Shown: positions 45,251 through 54,019 of the stretch, in pieces
Numbering within the stretch: position 1 is the first letter of the stretch
Layout of the letters: each line of letters starts with the position of its first letter
Position numbers and translations under genes: made by a program
The notes under the pieces: model-generated
The model's database searches: none
What the model saw: only the letters and a program-made list of their open reading frames with translations
Told to the model about the DNA's origin: nothing
Origin: Semisulcospira habei
Lineage: Eukaryota; Mollusca; Gastropoda; Semisulcospiridae
Assembly: GCA_036245525.1 (NCBI GenBank)
Contig: BTPG01000006.1
Span: forward strand, 73,586,227 to 73,650,226
Length of the DNA: 64,000 nucleotides
Direction: 5' to 3'

Positions 45251-45760
45251 GTAATTACCACAAAATAATAATATTATTAATATTATTATTATTATTATTA
45301 TTATTAAGACGCGCTTTATACATATTATTTATTAAAAATAATTACCCCAAAAATAATAATTATAATTATTATTATATTATTATTATTTATAAAGCGCAAA
45401 CTGCCTGCGGTGCAGGCTCTAGGCGCTGTACAATGCAAATCAAAATAAGAAACTAAACACAAAACAATAGACATCGGCAACACAAAATAAAAATACGACA
45501 ATACAAATACAAAATTTAACAGCACATAAAAACACCCAAAGCACAAAAAAAACTATCGCAACATGAACAGAAAAGAGACTGGAATTTGGTAAGACAGAGT
45601 AGTAAGATTGGACAAGATGTGTTTTGAGCTGACTTTTGAAAGATGACTGTGGGGGCATCGCGAATGTGCTTCGGAAGCGAATTCCAAATGACTGGGGCGT
45701 GTAAACAAAAAGACATTTGACCAAAGGACTTTGTCAAACGACAGTGTCAAAATCTGCTAA
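45240..45760 (-). mobile_element. L2/CR1-like LINE 3' end, short
   Basis: On the - strand FCLHAPVIWNSLPKHIRDAP is the C-terminal WNSLP block, followed by a 3' UTR ending TACAGCGCCTAGAGCC, GTTTGCGCTTTATAAATAAT and ATT-type repeats (45250-45385). Frames are broken. A duplicated 3' end (TTATACATATTATTTATTA twice) is visible at 45225-45330. Confidence 0.75.
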
Positions 45761-46330
45761 CAATCAATCACGAAACATACTTTGGTCATATGCAGTGATC
45801 GTACAATGCACACACAATATCAACAACTTAAGTTTGTCAACAATCGCTTTGTCAGCACAACATAGTACATCTTAAACTGGACTCAGCTTGGGAGAAGTTG
45901 GCTTCTCAACCAAGAAATCACGCGATTAAAATGGTACCTAAGTGTGGAAACAATTTCACCAGAAAAGTCCTTCGCGATAAAAGCTAAGCTCACATATACA
46001 TAGTTTTACCTTAACGCTGAAATTTACGGAAAAAGGAGCTGACCAAGATTCAAACTCGAAGTAACAACATTTTTGGAAATTTAACATTCTTGCCTCAAAA
46101 TCTTACTCTTAGAGACTGCGATACAATTAATGTTGGACTCCCTAATGTCTCGTCCAGTTTGGGAAAGTGTACATTCCTATACGACCTAACCATTGCTGGG
46201 AATAAAACGTTGCAGACTCCGATTCCGAATCCATAATGGTAATTTCCTAAAATGCATCGTCCGGTTTTGGAAAGAAGTATATTCCTATACGGAGAAACAA
46301 TTTGTTCCACAAAGGAGCGCAATAGTCATG
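45760..46330. other. Non-coding stretch with a ~106-bp spaced direct repeat
   Basis: 46147-46186 and 46253-46292 are imperfect direct repeats (TCGTCCAGTTTGGGAAAG and TCGTCCGGTTTTGGAAAG, each followed by ATTCCTATACG). No coding sequence recognised. Confidence 0.6.
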
Positions 46331-46335
46331 TCCGT

Positions 46336-46548
46336 TTAACACATTCTGCTGCAGGACCGAAATCCGCAAATTGTGAAGTTGCCCCCTAAAGACTGTATTA
46401 ATCTTCTGGAAACAGATCGAGCGTGATAGTTCAAGGGTTGTGCCAGAATAGCTTGGCGCCTATGGCCGCCAAGCTATTCTGGCACAACCCTTGAACTATC
46501 ACGCTCGATCCATGTCTTGCCGTGGCGTGTTGGAGTTGAATGAGTTAA
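46336..46548. mobile_element. TTAA-flanked hairpin element, family A copy 5
   Basis: TTAA at 46336-46339 and 46545-46548. The hairpin 46415-46510 has 46-bp arms with one bulge. It carries its own matched variants: GAGCGTGATAG with CTATCACGCTC and GGGTTGTGCC with GGCACAACCC. Its right TTAA is also the left TTAA of the next element. Confidence 0.9.
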
Positions 46549-46748
46549 CCGGTTGAGTGCCAGCTGACGCAGACTGTGTTTCTGCAGCCATCGTTGATTC
46601 AACACCCCAAAAACCTAGATGTCCCAGGAACATGGATGCAGCAAGAGGCATAGATCCTCACGAGACCCTGACACTGCGGGGGCTCATGAAGATCTATGCT
46701 TCTTGCAGTTAGGTGGTGTTAAAATTTTCTCGGCAATGAACGGGTTAA
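46545..46748. mobile_element. TTAA-flanked hairpin element, family B copy 2
   Basis: TTAA at 46545-46548 and 46745-46748; ends CCGGTTGAGTGCC and GGCAATGAACGG. The hairpin GAGGCATAGATCCTCACGAG with its partner ATGAAGATCTATGCTTCTTG lies at 46645-46710. Confidence 0.85.
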
Positions 46749-46944
46749 GGCAGATTTGTCGGGTCGTGACCTGTTAATGAACAAAAGACCCAATCCCGAC
46801 ACAAAATGCGCGGTTATTTTGACAGGGTTTTCCAGATTCTTCACCAGCAGTTTTCGACTACTGTGGTTCATATGTCAGTGTGTGTGGTTAAAAAAAAAAA
46901 AAAAAAAAAAATCATAAACAAAGAAAAGGTGGGGGAAATGTATT

Positions 46945-47013
46945 GTGTGCTGGTAAGTTAGTTTGGCCTTTTACGACCATACGCCATAAAGTCCAAAATC
47001 ACTGACCAGCACA
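46945..47013. repeat. C-family hairpin, copy 2
   Basis: GTGTGCTGGTAAGTTAGTTT and AAAATCACTGACCAGCACAC flank CCATACGCC. The outermost bases differ from the copy at 43065 in both arms. Confidence 0.8.
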
Positions 47014-47144
47014 CAAACACGGCACGTGCTGTAGTGTTGTAGTATTCAACACTGTCAAGCATCACAACTGACAAAATGGATCCCCTACAAAATAACCATG
47101 TACCTTGCACATATCCACGTTTGCAAACATCGCAAAGTAAGACT

Positions 47145-47275
47145 TAGCCGCTTCACGGCCGAGAGAAACTGAACATCACCCAACTGTAAGAGGTGTATAT
47201 CCTCATGAGCCCCCGCAGTTGCGGGGGCTCATGAGGATCTACGCCTCTTGCTGACACCAATTTGTGTCCGAGTTC
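47145..47275. mobile_element. Family B hairpin element, copy 3, ends degenerate
   Basis: Left end TTAGCCGCTTCACGGCC resembles the family B end but lacks TTAA. The hairpin ATCCTCATGAGCCCCCGCAG with a perfect partner at 47216-47235 is the best preserved part. The right end is not found. Confidence 0.7.
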
Positions 47276-47400
47276 AACATATATTGCCATCAGCATTACG
47301 AACGATAACTCATCAGCAAATGCAGTACTATATCTGTAACTGAAATCGTGTCCCTTTCTCTCTGCATGCCCAGCATGGAAAAAAACATGTAATGAGGTGT

Positions 47401-47460
47401 GGTCTGGTCTGTGATTCAGTATCTTACGAATAAAAGCCGTCCGCAGGTCTCAAATCACAA
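47401..47460. repeat. C-family hairpin, copy 3, degenerate
   Basis: GGTCTGGTCTGTGATTCAG and GTCTCAAATCACAAA still pair in part. Confidence 0.55.
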
Positions 47461-47784
47461 AACGCAAACAAACACGCACATATATCATGCGATGTCAGTT
47501 TTGAGTAAAACCATCAGCCATCGTTCGAAAGGTACAAAACACAACAATGAAAGAGTTTCAAACAAGATAAGGACCATGCGCATTTTTAAAAAGTAAAAAA
47601 AACAATTTTTTTAAATTAAAAAAACATGAAGCTTTACGCTTCTAATGAATATCACGGATCACGCTGAAAGGACGCATAGTGTGCCAATACCAGAATCCAT
47701 AATGGGGGGAAAGAGAGATATTGAGGCTCAGAGATATGGATAGGTCCGTTATAATAAAAGAAAGTTAATACTAAAATTATGTCT

Positions 47785-47848
47785 TAGCTGGACTGTGATT
47801 TTGGACCTTATGGCTTTTAGCAGTAACGTCCAAAATCACAGACCAGCC
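47785..47848. repeat. C-family hairpin, copy 4
   Basis: GCTGGACTGTGATTTTGGAC and GTCCAAAATCACAGACCAGC form the arms; centre CTTATGGCTTTTAGCAGTAAC. Confidence 0.8.
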
Positions 47849-48363
47849 CATATATAGTCTAAAGTGTCCATATCGGTGTACGGAGGTAGTTTTAGTCGGG
47901 CAGCACGCATTGCACTGTTTTGGGGTATTTCGACAAAATGGGAAATGCATATCACATCATCTACATTTGCTTTATTCCTTATTTGTTGAACCCGCTTACG
48001 ACTCTGTGTGCAGCATTAAGAATAATCAGTTATGGAGACAGAAGTAATAACTTTGAAAATGCTGGCAATTATGCTATTTTAAACTTTCTGTTTTAAGTAT
48101 ATGCATGCATTTTTTTAAAATCTATTCAGGTTCTCATAAATGAAGTCGCAGTTTTCGGAAAATAAATTCAGCTGACAGACTTGAGCCTTGAAGAGAGTCC
48201 TAGTGAGCAAAACGTCCTCGAGCCGACGTCCGCTGTAAGGGCTCATGAGAATCGACAATCCATGTTTCGGTCGATGCAGAGGTCTGTGCTGGGGACTTCC
48301 TATGTAATTCTCAATTTTATTTCCCGATAGTGTTTGGTTGTCTTGTTTTGCTTGTTTGTGTTG

Positions 48364-48427
48364 TTGTTGGGGGGGGGGGTTTGGGTGGGGGTGCAGGGTG
48401 GGGGTGGGGGATGGGTGGGGGGGGGTT
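48364..48427 (+). other. Strong G-quadruplex-type G-rich tract
   Basis: More than eight runs of three or more G within 64 nt (GGGTTTGGGTGGGGG, GGGTGGGGGTGGGGG and so on) on the + strand, ending just before GTTAAAG. Confidence 0.85.
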
Positions 48428-48499
48428 AAAGTTGCCATGTTGCTACATGTATATCCAAACCGCAAGCAAACCGGAAGTGAAGGCTGCCACGTGACGTCG

Positions 48500-48572
48500 G
48501 TGTTTCTATCCCCAGCGGAGAGTAGTATACCAGCGGCCAACACGGTAAGGGAGGTAGCTAGGGTTTCACCAC
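48500..48572 (-). CDS. Candidate exon of the - strand cysteine-rich gene (hydrophobic tail?)
   Basis: Read on the - strand after TTTTTGTTATAG (acceptor at 48573-48574) in phase 1: GETLATSLTVLAAGILLSAG, a small-residue then hydrophobic stretch like the + strand terminal exon, but the frame stays open to 48115 instead of stopping. Position, phase and composition fit a C-terminal exon; the missing stop argues against. Tentative. Confidence 0.3.
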
Positions 48573-48748
48573 CTATAACAAAAACTTTTTTTTTTAGTGT
48601 ATAATTGCATTTCTATCACCATAAAATAATATTTGATTGTCCGGCTGCACAGGCTTAGCGTGATAAACTACATACCAGTGCTGTTCAGACGAGTTCGATC
48701 AAGATACAATCTTTGCCAGCTTATGGGATCGATGTGCAAAGAGTCGAA

Positions 48749-48896
48749 TTAACCCCTTCACTGCCCCTCCCCCCCCCCCAAAAAAAAAAAAAAATGAACA
48801 CGATCCAACTGCTTTTTGAACGGGTTTGGAGTTTGTCGTTGAATTCACGAAGATTTCAGGAACAACAATGTACTACAGTGGCAGAGAAGGGGTTAA
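48749..48896. mobile_element. TTAA-flanked element, family B copy 4 (no internal hairpin)
   Basis: TTAA at 48749-48752 and 48893-48896, ends CCCCTTCACTGCC and GGCAGAGAAGGGG. The internal hairpin has been replaced by C-rich/A-rich sequence (48765-48793); the right flank GTTGAATTCACGAAGATTTC matches the copy at 51053. Confidence 0.8.
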
Positions 48897-48959
48897 ACTT
48901 AGCCAAATCTGTCAAAAACAGCGAAGCGTGTGGTGTATGTAGGCACCATGTGGCTACCG

Positions 48960-49160
48960 GATGAGCAGCCCAGAGCGTGGTGTGGGCATGACATGGGCTG
49001 CCCACGAATGTATGGGCCGGCCCACCTGGCGCCCAACGGGGGCCCATGGTAGGCCCCATATCGAATCCATTTGCAAAACTGCGGGGCTCAGTCTGGGCTT
49101 TCCATCTGGAACTCACGCTCCAACCCACTTAGGGCCCGCCGGGGAACGCATATTAATCTA
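48960..49160. other. GC-rich stretch without recognisable gene
   Basis: Rich in GGGCCC/GGCCCA motifs (GGGCCGGCCCACC, GGGGGCCCATGG). It may be a degenerate repeat related to the D family. Nothing coding is supported. Confidence 0.4.
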
Positions 49161-49173
49161 TGGAATGTAACAG

Positions 49174-49387
49174 TTAACTCATTCAGCCCGACGGCTGTAT
49201 TTCCCAAATTTTGGAGGTGTCATCTAATGACTATGCACCAGTTGCAGGATATGGATCGACCATGATAATTTAAGAGCAGTGCCAGATTAATTTGGCGCCT
49301 GTCGGCGCCAAGCTAATCTGGCACTACCCTTGAATTATCATGGTCGACCCATCTCCTGCTGTAGTGCGTCAGGGCTGAATGGGTTAA
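49174..49387. mobile_element. TTAA-flanked hairpin element, family A copy 6
   Basis: TTAA at 49174-49177 and 49384-49387; ends CTCATTCAGCCC and GGGCTGAATGGG. The core carries the AATTCAAGG/CCTTGAATT-type arm variant (left arm has decayed to AATTTAAGAG). It lies directly before the - strand exon at 49458. Confidence 0.85.
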
Positions 49388-49457
49388 TTAAAATTAATTA
49401 AAGGCACACTCCGTGATAGACACCTCATGGTGGCGTTCAGATACATGTGTTACGTAC

Positions 49458-49586
49458 CGTTCTGGTAGCAGGTGCTGGTAGCGGGCAGTAGAACAGCCCC
49501 GTCATTGCAGTCACCCACGCCCGCAGTGCTGTTGCAGGAGGCGTAATCACTGCAGGTATCACTGCACGCCTGATCAACCTTCTTGG
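49458..49586 (-). CDS. Cysteine-rich module exon, - strand gene
   Basis: 129 nt, acceptor GTGAGCAG, donor GTACGTAAC, phase 1-1: KKVDQACSDTCSDYASCNST, GVGDCNDGAVLLPATSTCYQ then N-G. Six cysteines with spacing unlike the + strand modules (C-x3-C, C-x5-C). Likely part of the convergent paralogous gene starting at 52933. Confidence 0.7.
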
Positions 49587-49798
49587 CTGCTCACACACAA
49601 ATAATATGACGTTAATGGCGTTAGAAGATTTGAGGAGGAGGTTTGGCCAACATTCTGTCAAATTTAACTGGGGGTGGGAGTGGGGCGGGGAAAGGGAGTA
49701 GGGGTGCAAAGAGAGACAACCATGTCAAGCCGCGCTATGTGGGTACTTAATGCTCTACCTTACCAAATGAACGCGAGGTACTGGACGAGGTACCCCAG

Positions 49799-49858
49799 TA
49801 GTAAAACGTCACCGGGAACACGACGGCCGCAGTGGGCCCGAGGACCTTTGCTTACTGG
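49799..49858. repeat. D-family repeat, partial
   Basis: GTAAAACGTCACCGGGAACA, GACGGCCGCAGTGGGCCCGA, GGACCTTTGCTTAC: left and right arms of the D palindrome with the centre shortened. Confidence 0.65.
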
Positions 49859-49939
49859 GTATGGCGAGGACATGGGAGAGGTATGGCGAAAGAGAAAAAA
49901 AGATGCTTACCATGTTCAGAGGAAGTATCGAAAGCCATA

Positions 49940-49965
49940 CCTACTACCCCCCCCCCCCCCCCAAC
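49940..49965. repeat. Poly(C) tract
   Basis: About 16 C followed by CCACCCACCCC. Nothing else recognised from 49860 to 50200. Confidence 0.85.
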
Positions 49966-50204
49966 CACCCACCCCTACCCCACCCCTGCCTGCCGGCTCT
50001 ACTCCATGTTCCAAAGCCTTTTGAATTAGAATTAGGCCAGAACATGCGCGGAGGTAAAACATTCGGCGGATTCAGCTAGTCCACTTCATCAGCATGCGTT
50101 ACAAGTTCAATGTGTCGCTGGAGTTACAGGGGCACATGAGAAAATGTTTTCGGCCCATTGCAGACACAGTCTGGCCTCATTTGGGTGATTTTTAAATAGT
50201 CAGT

Positions 50205-50339
50205 TTAACCCTTCTGAGACGAAGCACAACACGCTATACCCAAATGCGAGAGGCACAGATTACGCTGAGCCCATGCACATGCGGGTTCTCGTGTGGCTCT
50301 GTGCCTCTTGCTGATCACATCTATATCCTGGTTCCTTAA
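50205..50339. mobile_element. TTAA-flanked hairpin element, family B copy 5
   Basis: TTAA at 50205-50208 followed by CCCTTCTGAGACG, a hairpin GAGAGGCACAGATTACGCTG / GTGTGGCTCTGTGCCTCTTG, and TTAA at 50336-50339, which it shares with the next element. The right inverted repeat is short or eroded. Confidence 0.7.
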
Positions 50340-50548
50340 CTCATTCAGCCCCGACACATCACAGCAAGACATGGATTGAGCATGATAGTTCAAGGGTGGT
50401 GAAGGAATAGATTGGCGCCCATAGGAGCCAAGTATTTCTGGCACCACCCTTAAACTATCATGCTCGATCTGTATCTAGAATTATTACAATCCTTAAGAGG
50501 GCAACTTCAGAATTTGGTGATTTCGGTCCTTGAGGTAGAATGTATTAA
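50336..50548. mobile_element. TTAA-flanked hairpin element, family A copy 7
   Basis: TTAA at 50336-50339 and 50545-50548; left end CTCATTCAGCCCCGACAC. Arms carry GAGCATGATAG with CTATCATGCTC and GGGTGGTG with CACCACCC. Asymmetric right flank with GGTGATTTCGGTCC as in copy 1. Confidence 0.85.
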
Positions 50549-50687
50549 ACGAAAGGGGGAAAGCTATGTTGCATCAAAGTGTGTGTAGAAATTTTTAGTT
50601 ATAGTAATCATGGACTTTTTTTTTTTTTTTAAATGTCTTGCTATTGTTTCTACACAGATCACTCTCCCTTCCAGTTCGCGTTTGTCT

Positions 50688-50878
50688 TTAACCTTTTACA
50701 CCCTAAACCTGACTTTTGTTTACGTTGCTTATTATCCTTTGAAGGCTACATAACAGATTAGGGGTAGTTCAAGGGAGGTGCCAGAATAGCTTGGCGCCTC
50801 AAGTGCCAATCTATTCTGGCACCACCCTTGAACTATCACAGTCAAATTTATTTCAAGTCATTGGATGAAAAGGGTTAA
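50688..50878. mobile_element. TTAA-flanked hairpin element, family A subfamily with CCTTTT ends
   Basis: TTAA at 50688-50691 and 50875-50878; ends CCTTTTACACCC and GATGAAAAGGG, a piggyBac-like CCY start. The core TAGTTCAAGGGAGGTGCCAG pairs with CTGGCACCACCCTTGAACTA. The flank GCTTATTATCCTTTGAAGG recurs at 63015 in the copy near 63060. Confidence 0.85.
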
Positions 50879-50897
50879 GACGTATAATGCATAGCGT

Positions 50898-50930
50898 ACA
50901 CACACACACACACACATATATATATATGCA
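50898..50930. repeat. (CA)n(TA)n microsatellite
   Basis: Short CA then TA dinucleotide run between two TTAA elements. Confidence 0.9.
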
Positions 50931-51052
50931 GGCAGTAAGCGAGTTACTCCCAATATGTGTACAAAGGTGTACCATTTACCACATCCGGTAAGGGTGGCCG
51001 TGTGAGTACTCGACTGGCAAGCTGTAATTTTTTTTTTATTGGAAATTCCAAT

Positions 51053-51296
51053 TTAACCCCTTCACTGCCGAGAAAAATGTGAACACGATTAAACTGCAAG
51101 AGACATAGATCCTCATGAGCCCCCGCGACTGCGGGGGCTCATGAGGATCTATGCCTCATGCTGAGACCAATTTGTATCCATGTTTCTTGGACGGTGTTGA
51201 CGTTTGGTCATGGAATGAACCAAGATTTTAGAAACAAAGGTACGTACAGAGTAAAATGTACATACAGTGTACGTACAGTGGCAGGGAAGGGGTTAA
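51053..51296. mobile_element. TTAA-flanked hairpin element, family B copy 6 (best preserved)
   Basis: TTAA at 51053-51056 and 51293-51296; 13-bp ends CCCCTTCACTGCC and GGCAGGGAAGGGG. The internal hairpin has perfect 23-bp arms (51104-51126 and 51131-51153) and a 4-nt loop. GTACGTACAG is repeated near the right end. Confidence 0.9.
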
Positions 51297-51299
51297 GGA

Positions 51300-51915
51300 T
51301 AAAGTTTACCTGTCGGTAGTGCAGAAATCACTTCGACAAAGTCGCTAACAACAAAGGGTTAACTGATTTACAGTTACAGAATGGGCGTTTGATTTGAAAA
51401 CGAGAATTGTGCTTTCAAAAATTACAAATGTATTAGTAGGCATCATTTTTAAAATTATGTAAATTGTGTGTTTCAGAGTAATGCGGTCAAGCAGAAAAGC
51501 CTGTATATTTAAGACGTGACAGCATGTAGGATCTAAATGTCACGAATGGCAGATGCAATCAATCATAATATGACGTCACATTCAATGCTTTGCACAGCGT
51601 GTGGTGTCAAATAACGACGGCTCGCAGTCCTATAGCTTTTTTTCAGCGACATATCAGTCATAAATTTAAAACAACCCTGAATGTAGAGTCGTCACGTTTA
51701 TCGAACAGGTAAATAACTAACATAGATAGGAGCACACTTCATAACACAGGAAAACACAGCTTTTGAACATATCTTTGTTATTCCAGAGCGTTTTCCTTTC
51801 TCTTCTGTTTTGTTTACCGCTTTCTTTTCAAGCTTCAGTGACAAGGTCTGGTGTTTTGCACGACGCTGAAACTATCAGGGTCAATCCATCCGGTATCTAG
51901 TTTGGAAAATTCACA
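51300..51915. other. Non-coding stretch
   Basis: No gene, hairpin or repeat family recognised between the family B element and the - strand exon remnant. Confidence 0.5.
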
Positions 51916-51920
51916 CTTAC

Positions 51921-52032
51921 TGCAATAGTGGTCCCTGGCAGTGCCTGCAGCAAAGCCTTTGACAGTGTCGCACGTGCATTTCAAAGTCGTGGGGTCACAG
52001 ATTGCGTTATTAATGCATTTTCGTTGAATGTT
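51921..52032 (-). pseudogene. Cysteine-rich exon, - strand, acceptor missing
   Basis: The 3' part reads QRKCINNAICDPTTLKCTCD, TVKGFAAGTARDHYC with a good donor GTAAGTGTG in phase 1, and resembles the alpha module (C-T-C-D-T). Upstream there is an in-frame TGA at 52033-52035 and no AG between it and the coding part, so no normal acceptor exists. It is probably a decayed exon. Confidence 0.65.
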
Positions 52033-52128
52033 TCACGCGTGCACCGTCAGTTGTGCGTTTTATGAAATATAGGATAACATTGCAGATTGAACACCCAACA
52101 ATTCAGACTTAAATCAGTTAGTTCGTTA

Positions 52129-52608
52129 AGGGTGCCGCCACACATGCCGATTGTGCCCCGATTTTGTAGCAGATTCCAATCCGGTTGCGATCGGATGACG
52201 TCAGAATGCGACTTTGCATCCGATCCGATCCCAATCGGCTGGGAATCTTGTGTTTAGAGCCTGCTCTGTTTTTGCAACACGACTATCGGCCCCGATTGTA
52301 AGCTTCAACCAATCAGAGCGCGTCTCAGTGTGAAAATGGCGGAAGATACGAAGAAGACTAAATAAAATTGAGCAGTGAGAAATCACAATATCTGATAAAC
52401 CAGATCCACAGCCAGGCAGTTTTGTGGGATTGCAGCTACAAGGACTACAAAGATGAAAGAAGGAAACTGGCCGCCTGGCTCACAATTCAAATCTGGAACG
52501 TGTGGCAGTGCACACGTTTTTCTAGTCCGGCGCGATCACACTCCGATTGAAACGGTTCTGGAAACTGCTCGAGAATCGGCCTCGAAATCGGCATGGGTGG
52601 CGGCGCCT
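52129..52608. mobile_element. PIF/Harbinger-like MITE with MADF remnant
   Basis: 480 bp flanked by TTA (52126-52128 and 52609-52611). Imperfect terminal inverted repeats of about 60 bp begin AGGGTGCCGCCACACATGCC on the left and mirror GGCATGGGTGGCGGCGCCT on the right. TTA-type 3-bp duplications and a Myb/MADF-type second protein are features of PIF/Harbinger elements. The interior encodes a MADF-like fragment. Confidence 0.75.
52368..52550 (+). pseudogene. MADF-domain fragment inside the MITE
   Basis: Reads LINQIHSQAVLWDCSYKDYK, DERRKLAAWLTIQIWNV: the L-I-x-x-V/I-x-x-x-x-x-L-W-x-x-S-x-x-x-Y-K pattern and W of MADF DNA-binding domains. About 45 residues remain, then unrelated sequence, so it is a relic of the autonomous parent element. 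Confidence 0.7.
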
Positions 52609-52674
52609 TTAGTTATGTGGGTTTAACGCTGAGCAAGCGACTAAGGCCATCTCACGGCTGCAGACCTACATCTG

Positions 52675-52755
52675 ACAAGCAAGAGGCATAAACTCACACG
52701 AGCCCCGTGACCGCGGGTGCTCCTGTGAGTCTGTGTCTCTTGTAGTTTTCTGGCG
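52675..52755. repeat. Family B hairpin, degenerate
   Basis: GCAAGAGGCATAAACTCACA and TGTGAGTCTGTGTCTCTTG arms around CCCCGTGACCGCGGG; no TTAA ends found. Confidence 0.65.
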
Positions 52756-52815
52756 TTTACCGTGTTCCTGCTTGCAGTAGAAGGATGAATAAAATTTCAT
52801 ATGGAAACAACTTAC

Positions 52816-52933
52816 CACATCTGACAGAGTTAGTGCAACCAAAGATCGTACATAGAAAGATAAACCAGCTCCTCTTTAGCGTATAGCAGAAAAACGAGGC
52901 CAGCCGAGGAGTTGCTTCCCTTGTGCTGACCAT
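52816..52933 (-). CDS. First exon with signal peptide, - strand cysteine-rich gene
   Basis: ATG at 52933-52931, 118 nt, donor GTAAGTTG in phase 1: MVSTREATPRLASFF then SWFIFLCTIFGCTNS and VRCG. A basic stretch (LKRSW) followed by a short hydrophobic segment and small residues fits a signal peptide. The C-G split-codon end matches the phase and style of the module exons. Next exon downstream would be the decayed one at 51921 or 49586. No promoter recognised. Confidence 0.6.
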
Positions 52934-53059
52934 GAGCGCAGCCCGTAAACACACGATGGTAATTACCATTAGAAAACATCAGCACAAGCAAATTCTGTGT
53001 ATCCCTTGATGTTTCATGCTACAGGCCTGTTTGATAATAAAATCTGTGATGTGGAATAG

Positions 53060-53095
53060 GGGGGGGGGGGGGGGGGGGGGCGGGGTGGTGGGGGT
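53060..53095. repeat. Poly(G) tract
   Basis: A run of about 22 G then CGGGGTGGTGGGGG. The surrounding 52940-53360 is AT-rich with nothing coding seen. Confidence 0.9.
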
Positions 53096-53366
53096 GTGCA
53101 ATATTTTGTTTTAAATGGTGTGAATCTACAGAGTTGTTTACATGTCTAAGTGTTAACATGTATTTCAAGCTGTGTTGTTTTAATAATGCTTACTTATAGT
53201 GTATTTGAATGTTATCATTTCTCTTTATTTTAGTTTTTCTGTATTATTTATTCATGTGTTAGTGAGAAGCACAATTTAGCAAGTATCAACCAGCCACGAT
53301 TCATGCCTTCTATGATCTTGTAGTGCGTTTGTTTTGTTTAATTTATGCTTAATTATTTTCGCCCAA

Positions 53367-53556
53367 TTAATCCCAAGCCCACATTCAACAATTTTTGGAA
53401 GAGTCACCACTCGACTGTGTACCAGTTGCAGGAGATGGATCTACCATGATAATTCAATGTCAGTGCCAGATTAGCCTCAGGCGCCAAGCTAATCTGACAT
53501 GACCCTTGAATTATTGATCAATCCAATGCCTGCCTGCTTGAGGCTAAATGGGTTGT
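53367..53556. mobile_element. Family A hairpin element, degenerate ends
   Basis: TTAATCCCAAGCCC on the left and GAGGCTAAATGGGTTGT on the right (TTAA mutated to TTGT). Core: ACCATGATAATTCAATGTCA, CAGATTAG and CTAATCTG with a shortened loop. Confidence 0.7.
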
Positions 53557-54019
53557 GTAAACAATTTCTACAAATAACATTTAACACAAATAACATTTAA
53601 AAAACGCACTCACACGAACACCCACACAAATCACAAATACGTGCTAACATATACATCATGTAAGAAATGACACAACACAGGTAAAGTCTGGCATAAGAGC
53701 AAAAAGTATTCTCTATTGTATTCCTCTGAAATGATCTAGTGGCAGATAAACTATCTTCATAACAGGCAAAAAGGAAAAAAATAATAACAGAACATAATCC
53801 AATGTCATATGAAAGAAGAGTCTTGTATATACTTGCACATAGCTGCAAGTACAACACTGTGCAGCTGTTCGAAAGATCCTGAACATGCGCTTGGTAGCAC
53901 TAAAAAAGTAAAGTAATTACTCAATCAGTAAATTGCTTCAACAAATAAAAAAAAAGTGGTCAGAGAAAGAAGAGTAGTCATTTTTATGGTGTCTGGACTT
54001 GGTGGACTGTTTTCTTATT
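53557..54019. other. Non-coding stretch / 3' flank of THAP9-like gene
   Basis: AT-rich, no coding sequence supported. Poly(A) site of the - strand transposase gene would lie here; no single clear AATAAA on the - strand stands out. Confidence 0.4.

Larger units (their letters stand above)
52112..52665 (-). mobile_element. I/Nimb-like LINE 3' tail, split by a Harbinger-like MITE
   Basis: On the - strand GCCGTGAGATGGCCTTAGTC, GCGTTAAACCCACATAACTA (52665-52609) matches the 3' end of the LINE at 4690-4746. Removing 52129-52608 plus one TTA joins it to CTAACGAACTAACTG (52128-52112), the rest of a (TAAC)n tail. Only about 70 bp of LINE remain. Confidence 0.75.
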
